From Verrucomicrobiota bacterium (GTDB lineage Bacteria > Verrucomicrobiota > Verrucomicrobiia > Chthoniobacterales > JAFAMB01): DNA of 9,536 nt. Every line of letters begins with the position of its first letter. Position 1 is the stretch's first letter. Positions 6,826-9,536 of the stretch are shown one piece after another. The translations under genes were made by a program, and so were the position numbers. The stretch is from positions 1-9,536 of the forward strand of contig JAFAJU010000469.1 of NCBI GenBank assembly GCA_019236035.1, written 5' to 3'. The notes beneath the pieces were generated by a model. It was given only the letters and a program-made list of their open reading frames with translations, was not told the DNA's origin and ran no database searches.

Positions 6826-7261
6826 CAGCAACGCACAACCATTCACCATTGAGTTTGGCCCAGATATCGACGGCTCGCCCGTCGAATTCAAAGGCCTCCC
6901 CTTCGTCGGTGCCGTGCACCACGAACTTGACCATAACGATCGCAGTATCGCCATAAACCTGCGTTTGCTTTTCAGTCTCCGTCATCTCCGAAATCCGAGA
7001 GGTGTCGGCTTTTAGCGCCTCCAAAAACTCGACCTTATTCCGCACCGGCCCAAATGGGCTCGTGTTTACATAGGTATCAGCGAGTACGGATGCCAATTCC
7101 TCGAAATTCCGACGTAAGAGACCGTCTAAATATTGACTTTCACGCTGCGCGATTGCATCGAGCACGCTCGCATCTGGTTCAGCCTGGTCGGTTTCCTGCC
7201 CAAAAACCAAGATGTTTGAGCCGAGCAGAAGGGTAAACAGTAAAGAGCTGAGGATTTTCAC
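6803..7261 (-). CDS. Exported SnoaL-like/DUF4440 (NTF2-fold) protein
   Basis: Small NTF2-fold protein, 152 residues from GTG 7261-7259. That start puts a clean Sec signal peptide at the N-terminus (VKILSSLLFTLLLGSNILVFG, probable cleavage after G21). An ATG at 7357-7355 would add 32 polar residues with two cysteines before the signal sequence and is less likely. The mature part fits the DUF4440/SnoaL pattern: helix VLDAIAQRESQYLDGLLRRNFEELASVLADTYVNTSPFGPV, then KVEFLEALKA, and later strands DTAIVMVKFVVHG, FDGRAVDIWAKLNGEWLCVAVTVSQ. These proteins are often small-molecule-binding or of unknown role; no catalytic assignment is possible. It is divergent from the AraC-family gene, with 160 bp between the starts, so the regulator may control it. 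A small inverted repeat (7262-7274) sits immediately before the GTG. Confidence 0.82.
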   Translation of the reverse strand: MKILSSLLFTLLLGSNILVFGQETDQAEPDASVLDAIAQRESQYLDGLLRRNFEELASVLADTYVNTSPFGPVRNKVEFLEALKADTSRISEMTETEKQTQVYGDTAIVMVKFVVHGTDEGEAFEFDGRAVDIWAKLNGEWLCVAVTVSQTQ

Positions 7262-7277
7262 GAGAATCGTTCTCTCG
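7261..7277 (-). promoter_or_regulatory. Possible start-codon hairpin of the exported SnoaL-like gene
   Basis: On the minus strand, GAGAA and TTCTC (7274-7270 and 7266-7262) form a 5-bp stem with a CGA loop directly before the GTG start. An alternative pairing, CGAGA with TCTCG (7277-7273 and 7265-7261), covers the first G of the start codon. The only Shine-Dalgarno-like purines (GAGAG) lie in the 5' arm, so folding could limit ribosome access. Confidence 0.3.
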
Positions 7278-7351
7278 CCGCGCTTGCCGGAATTTCTGCC
7301 GTGGACGAGCGTTTCGCAACCACTTGAGCACCAATCGATCGAAGAGGGCCT

Positions 7352-7380
7352 TTGCACCCCTGGAGCAGGGGCGCATTAAT
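7352..7380 (+). promoter_or_regulatory. Candidate promoter of the AraC-family gene with inverted repeat in the spacer
   Basis: TTGCAC (7352-7357) and ATTAAT (7375-7380) are weak sigma70-like -35 and -10 boxes with exactly 17 bp between them, 41 bp upstream of GTG 7422. The spacer is almost filled by the inverted repeat CCCCTG-GAG-CAGGGG (7357-7371), extended by GC/GC pairs to 7354-7374 with one mismatch. This placement would suit an operator, and the segment lies between two divergent genes. The boxes match consensus poorly (3/6 and 4/6). Confidence 0.35.
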
Positions 7381-7403
7381 CCCAATTTGAAAGGTCCTGC
7401 ACC

Positions 7404-7414
7404 GGAGGCTAGGA
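7404..7414 (+). promoter_or_regulatory. Shine-Dalgarno supporting the GTG start of the AraC-family gene
   Basis: GGAGG at 7404-7408 and AGGA at 7411-7414 precede GTG 7422, with AGGA 7 nt away. This is the clearest ribosome-binding site in the window and supports the GTG as start. Confidence 0.55.
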
Positions 7415-7421
7415 TTAAACC

Positions 7422-8321
7422 GTGCTCACGCAAAAAGAGCTGAGATTGCCGGCGATCCCTGCAGATTTGGAACCTAGCCTGGGCATTCGGATTCTCGCTA
7501 GGCAAGCCAGAGCCTGGCAGGGCATCACTGTAGAATGGCAAAAGTTTAGTCCCTTCGAACTGGAACCGCGAAGCTATCCCGAGCATCGGCTTTCCTTGAT
7601 CCTCAACCGTTGCCCTCGCCTCGTTCGCAAGGAGGACGGCGTCGTCCGTGAGCTCTCCGTCGAAAACGGAGATCTGTTCATCGCGCCGGCGGGTCAGCCA
7701 ATCGGATATTGCTGGAACACGCAAGTAGAGCTGGTCAGCCTGTTACTTGAGCCGTCGTTTCTCGACGGGATTGCTGCTCGCACAATGGATCTCAAAGGCA
7801 ACCAGGTGGAACTAATCGGCCGAGTCAAAATGCGCGATCCATTGATCTCGGCCATTGTACAAACGCTGCGCAAGGAACTTGAGTACGAGAGCGCTGGCAG
7901 CCGTTTGCTGGTCGATTCACTCACTCAGGCGCTCGGAGTGCATCTGTTGCGAGCTCACGCCGCGTTTCCAATCAGAGCGTTCGAAATCAAAGGGGGCTTG
8001 CCGCGCTGGAGACTGCAACGCGTCCTGGAATTCATCGAAGAGCATTTGAACGAAGACGTCTCGCTTAGCGAGCTCTCAGAGGCGGCCGGGAACTTGAGTC
8101 GCTACCACTTCGCGCGACTCTTCAAACAATCCACCGGCTATTCTCCGTACCAATATTTTACCCGGCAGCGGATCCGACGAGCCGAGACCATGCTCCGTAA
8201 CAAGAAGTTACTGAGCCTCGGGGAAATAGCGTTTGAGTGCGGCTTTCGCGATCAGAGTACTTTCTCGAGAGTTTTTCGCCAGGTCATCGGTTCTTCACCC
8301 AAGGCTTATCGCGATAGGTAA
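7422..8321 (+). CDS. AraC/XylS-family transcription regulator
   Basis: DNA-binding regulator of 299 residues. The C-terminal 105 residues are a typical AraC double helix-turn-helix domain: first HTH in VSLSELSEAAGNLSRYHFARLFK (about 213-235), connecting helix YQYFTRQRIRRAETMLR, second HTH in SLGEIAFECGFRDQSTFSRVFRQ (about 265-287), and the family hallmark GSSPKAYR near the end. The N-terminal half has short beta-rich stretches (LSLILNRCPRLVRK, GDLFIAPAGQPIGYCW, VELVSLLLEP) resembling a cupin-like sensing domain, ligand unknown. The start is GTG 7422, preceded by GGAGG/AGGA. It faces away from the exported SnoaL-like gene and runs towards the second SnoaL-like gene 96 bp downstream, so either may be its target. 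It lies more than 1.2 kb from the sugar operon with opposite-strand genes between, so control of the sugar genes should not be assumed from the name AraC. Confidence 0.93.
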   Translation: MLTQKELRLPAIPADLEPSLGIRILARQARAWQGITVEWQKFSPFELEPRSYPEHRLSLILNRCPRLVRKEDGVVRELSVENGDLFIAPAGQPIGYCWNTQVELVSLLLEPSFLDGIAARTMDLKGNQVELIGRVKMRDPLISAIVQTLRKELEYESAGSRLLVDSLTQALGVHLLRAHAAFPIRAFEIKGGLPRWRLQRVLEFIEEHLNEDVSLSELSEAAGNLSRYHFARLFKQSTGYSPYQYFTRQRIRRAETMLRNKKLLSLGEIAFECGFRDQSTFSRVFRQVIGSSPKAYRDR

Positions 8322-8334
8322 GCTGAAAGTCTCA

Positions 8335-8351
8335 CGGCGGGTAAATCGCCG
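8335..8351 (+). repeat. Small hairpin after the AraC-family gene
   Basis: CGGCG (8335-8339) pairs with CGCCG (8347-8351) across a 7-nt loop, 14 bp after the AraC-family stop. It has no T-run and is a weak terminator candidate at best. Confidence 0.25.
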
Positions 8352-8417
8352 CAACAATCGCCTAACAATAGCAAGGATTGGAAAGACCAGTCCCGCAAAG
8401 CGAGGTAGAAAGCTGGC

Positions 8418-8918
8418 ATGTCTACCGAAACTTTGAAACAAAGCTTAAACTCGACTGAAAAACACCCCTTGCATGCTGAGACTGAGGTCGCCTACAACAC
8501 GGGTGACCTCGACCGATGGACATCTCTCTACGAAGAGGATGCTCTCCTTTGTGCAACATCCGGAGACGGCTTTGTGGTTGGCCGGCAGCAAATCCGGAAA
8601 ACCTTGGAGCGCTTCTTAGCGCTGCGAGGTTCTTTGACAGCGAAGACGGTTTATTCCGTAGAGAATGATGACCTGGTGCTTCTGCGCAGAATATTCACCC
8701 TTTGTTACACCGACGAAGATGCAAAACCGCAGCAGATGATTGCGCATTCCGTGGAAGTAGCGAAACGGGGCAGCGACGGGCTTTTGCGATTTATTATTGA
8801 TCACCCAGTCGGTGCCACCGGCGCCGGAATACCCTCGGCTGATTCGACATCGCCGTCATACAAAGGGATGCCGCGGATAGAGGCGATTTCGATGGTGGTT
8901 CCGTGCGGTGCCAGTTGA
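8418..8918 (+). CDS. SnoaL-like (NTF2-fold) protein with an antisense-derived C-terminal tail
   Basis: Cytoplasmic protein of 166 residues with no signal peptide. Residues from about 18 to 134 look like a complete SnoaL-like/NTF2 domain: helix AETEVAYNTGDLDRWTSLYEEDALLC, the GFVVGRQQIRKTLERFLAL segment, strands TAKTVYSVENDDLVLLRRIFTLCY and AHSVEVAKRGSDGLLRFIIDHPVGA. Domains of this kind commonly end near an 'IDHPxGA' strand, reached here at 8816. The last 32 residues (8820-8918) are read from the reverse strand of a broken FMN reductase gene, so the original stop was probably lost at a rearrangement. ATG 8418 has GAGG at 8402-8405, 12 nt away, which is long but usable. The function is unknown. 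It follows the AraC-family regulator on the same strand with a 96-bp gap, so joint transcription is possible. Confidence 0.75.
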   Translation: MSTETLKQSLNSTEKHPLHAETEVAYNTGDLDRWTSLYEEDALLCATSGDGFVVGRQQIRKTLERFLALRGSLTAKTVYSVENDDLVLLRRIFTLCYTDEDAKPQQMIAHSVEVAKRGSDGLLRFIIDHPVGATGAGIPSADSTSPSYKGMPRIEAISMVVPCGAS

Positions 8919-8992
8919 GACGCCGCGCGAAGCAGCATGGAATTGAAAGACGCGCGCCGAAGACTGCCGCTTATTCCTATGATCCTGCCCAT
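8801..8992 (-). pseudogene. NADPH-dependent FMN reductase, 3'-truncated remnant
   Basis: N-terminal 63 residues of an NADPH-dependent FMN reductase (flavodoxin-like; ChrR/ArsH/azoreductase group), from ATG 8992-8990. Visible are the first strand and flavin-phosphate loop GRIIGISGSLRRASFNSMLL (GSxRxxSxN), the helix LLRAASQLAP, and IEIASIRGIPLYDGDVE followed by GIPAPVA. Relatives are roughly 180-190 residues and continue with an acceptor helix and a PEYN flavin-binding motif. Here homology stops after PVA (8813) and the frame ends as PTG-stop at 8801, so about two thirds are missing and it should not be functional. The break coincides with the end of the SnoaL-like domain on the other strand. 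The frame stays open upstream of the ATG to beyond the GNAT stop, with coding-like composition, but I take ATG 8992 as the start because MGRIIGISGS is the usual family N-terminus. Confidence 0.75.
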
Positions 8993-9132
8993 GAAAGTTT
9001 CAGTGTGCCATTCTTTCGAGTCGGTATAAAGGCGGATTTGATACGGCCGAAGCGTCGAGCGCAGCGCCTCCCGATCGTCGGGCTCGAGCATTTGCTCGCC
9101 TGGAGCTATCCGGAGCAGGAGATGGCCAAACC

Positions 9133-9536
9133 CTACAATTGCTTCGTCATGAAGTAGTGCTGATATCCGGCAGGATGATTCTCGAGCACGCCAAAGATCC
9201 GATATCCAAGTTTTTCGTAGAAGGGTCGCGCTTGAAAACTGAAGGTGTCCAGGAATGCATCGGTGCAGCCACGCTCCAGTGCGTAAAGCTCTGCACGCTT
9301 AATGAGTTCCTTGCCAAAGCCACGCCCTCGCGCAGGTGCGGCCACGGCAAGCGTTTGGACGTGTAGCCAAGCTGCCCAGATGTTTCCGAGCAAACCGCCC
9401 AACACCTCTCCGCTTTCCTCTCTCAGGAAGAAAGCGACCGGATACCATTCAGCCTGCCCAGTGCTCGCAACGTTATAATTGTCGACCATCGTCTGCACAA
9501 TGTTGCGTAGATCGGCGCTCGCGTACGGATCAAATA
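9133..9536 (-). CDS. GNAT-family N-acetyltransferase (5' partial at right edge)
   Basis: Acetyl-CoA-dependent acyltransferase of the GNAT fold; 134 residues are visible and the frame is open to the right edge (FDPYASADLRNIVQTMVDNYN before the GTG at 9498), so the start lies outside the window. Features in order: PVAFFLREESGEVLGGLLG (strands 2-3), WLHVQTLAVAAPARGRGFGKELIKRAE with the pyrophosphate-binding R-G-x-G-x-G of motif A, then GCTDAFLDTFSFQARPFYEKLGYRIFGVLENHPAGYQHYFMTKQL. The 'LDTFSFQA..FYEKLGY' ending is typical of a common group of small bacterial acetyltransferases whose substrates are mostly unknown. The stop is TAG at 9133. The truncated FMN reductase lies 140 bp downstream on the same strand, but there is no evidence that they form an operon. 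Confidence 0.88.
   Translation of the reverse strand, partial: FDPYASADLRNIVQTMVDNYNVASTGQAEWYPVAFFLREESGEVLGGLLGNIWAAWLHVQTLAVAAPARGRGFGKELIKRAELYALERGCTDAFLDTFSFQARPFYEKLGYRIFGVLENHPAGYQHYFMTKQL

Noticed and set aside
7262..7357. ATG 7357 as the start of the exported SnoaL-like protein
   Set aside because: It would place 32 polar residues with two cysteines ahead of a clear signal peptide; the GTG at 7261 is the better start.
7179..7724. 181-residue minus-strand open frame
   Set aside because: It overlaps the AraC-family gene, the divergent promoter region and the start of the exported SnoaL-like gene, without family features.
1..9536. CRISPR array, tRNA/rRNA, transposase, phage or toxin-antitoxin genes
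   Set aside because: No regular spaced repeats, RNA-gene motifs or relevant protein families were found on either strand.

Overview
The window reads as a piece of a moderately GC-rich, free-living Gram-negative-type chromosome. A Sec-exported sugar-binding protein, few clear Shine-Dalgarno sequences and a GC-rich REP-like inverted repeat between genes would suit a soil Verrucomicrobiota bacterium (Chthoniobacterales/Udaeobacter-like). That placement rests on style and recall, not on a marker gene, and is tentative. No rRNA, tRNA, CRISPR array, transposase, integrase or phage gene is visible.

Left two thirds (1-6204, all + strand): a sugar uptake and entry locus. It starts with the 3' part of a sugar isomerase of the L-arabinose/L-fucose isomerase fold. 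The gene is open to the left edge, so its true start lies outside the window. A 160-bp gap containing a long GC-rich inverted repeat (1462-1549) follows. Next comes a complete CUT2-type ABC importer: a fused double ATPase (1566-3113), a first permease overlapping it by ATGA (3110-4063), a second permease 12 bp later with a TTG start (4076-5125), a terminator-like hairpin (5160-5180), and the periplasmic binding protein (5221-6204). One ATPase, two different permeases and a binding protein resembles the layout of E. coli YtfQRT-YjfF. The importer would bring in a pentose or deoxyhexose and the isomerase would convert the aldose to a ketose; kinase and later steps are not in the window.

Right third (6205-9536): a looser set of small accessory genes. 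It holds a DUF1801 protein convergent with the transporter operon (6220-6699, -), an exported SnoaL/DUF4440-like protein (6803-7261, -), and a divergently transcribed AraC-family regulator (7422-8321, +). Then come a second, cytoplasmic SnoaL-like protein (8418-8918, +), a truncated NADPH-dependent FMN reductase on the opposite strand (8801-8992, -) and a GNAT acetyltransferase running off the right edge (9133-9536, -). The SnoaL-like gene runs straight into the antisense of the broken FMN reductase near 8811-8816, which marks a rearrangement junction.

I see no clear new multi-gene system. The points most worth a second look are the SnoaL/FMN-reductase junction, the loss of the Walker B aspartate in the second ATPase domain, the REP-like element, the hairpin plus C-rich leader without a Shine-Dalgarno before the binding-protein gene, and an inverted repeat inside the probable AraC-gene promoter.
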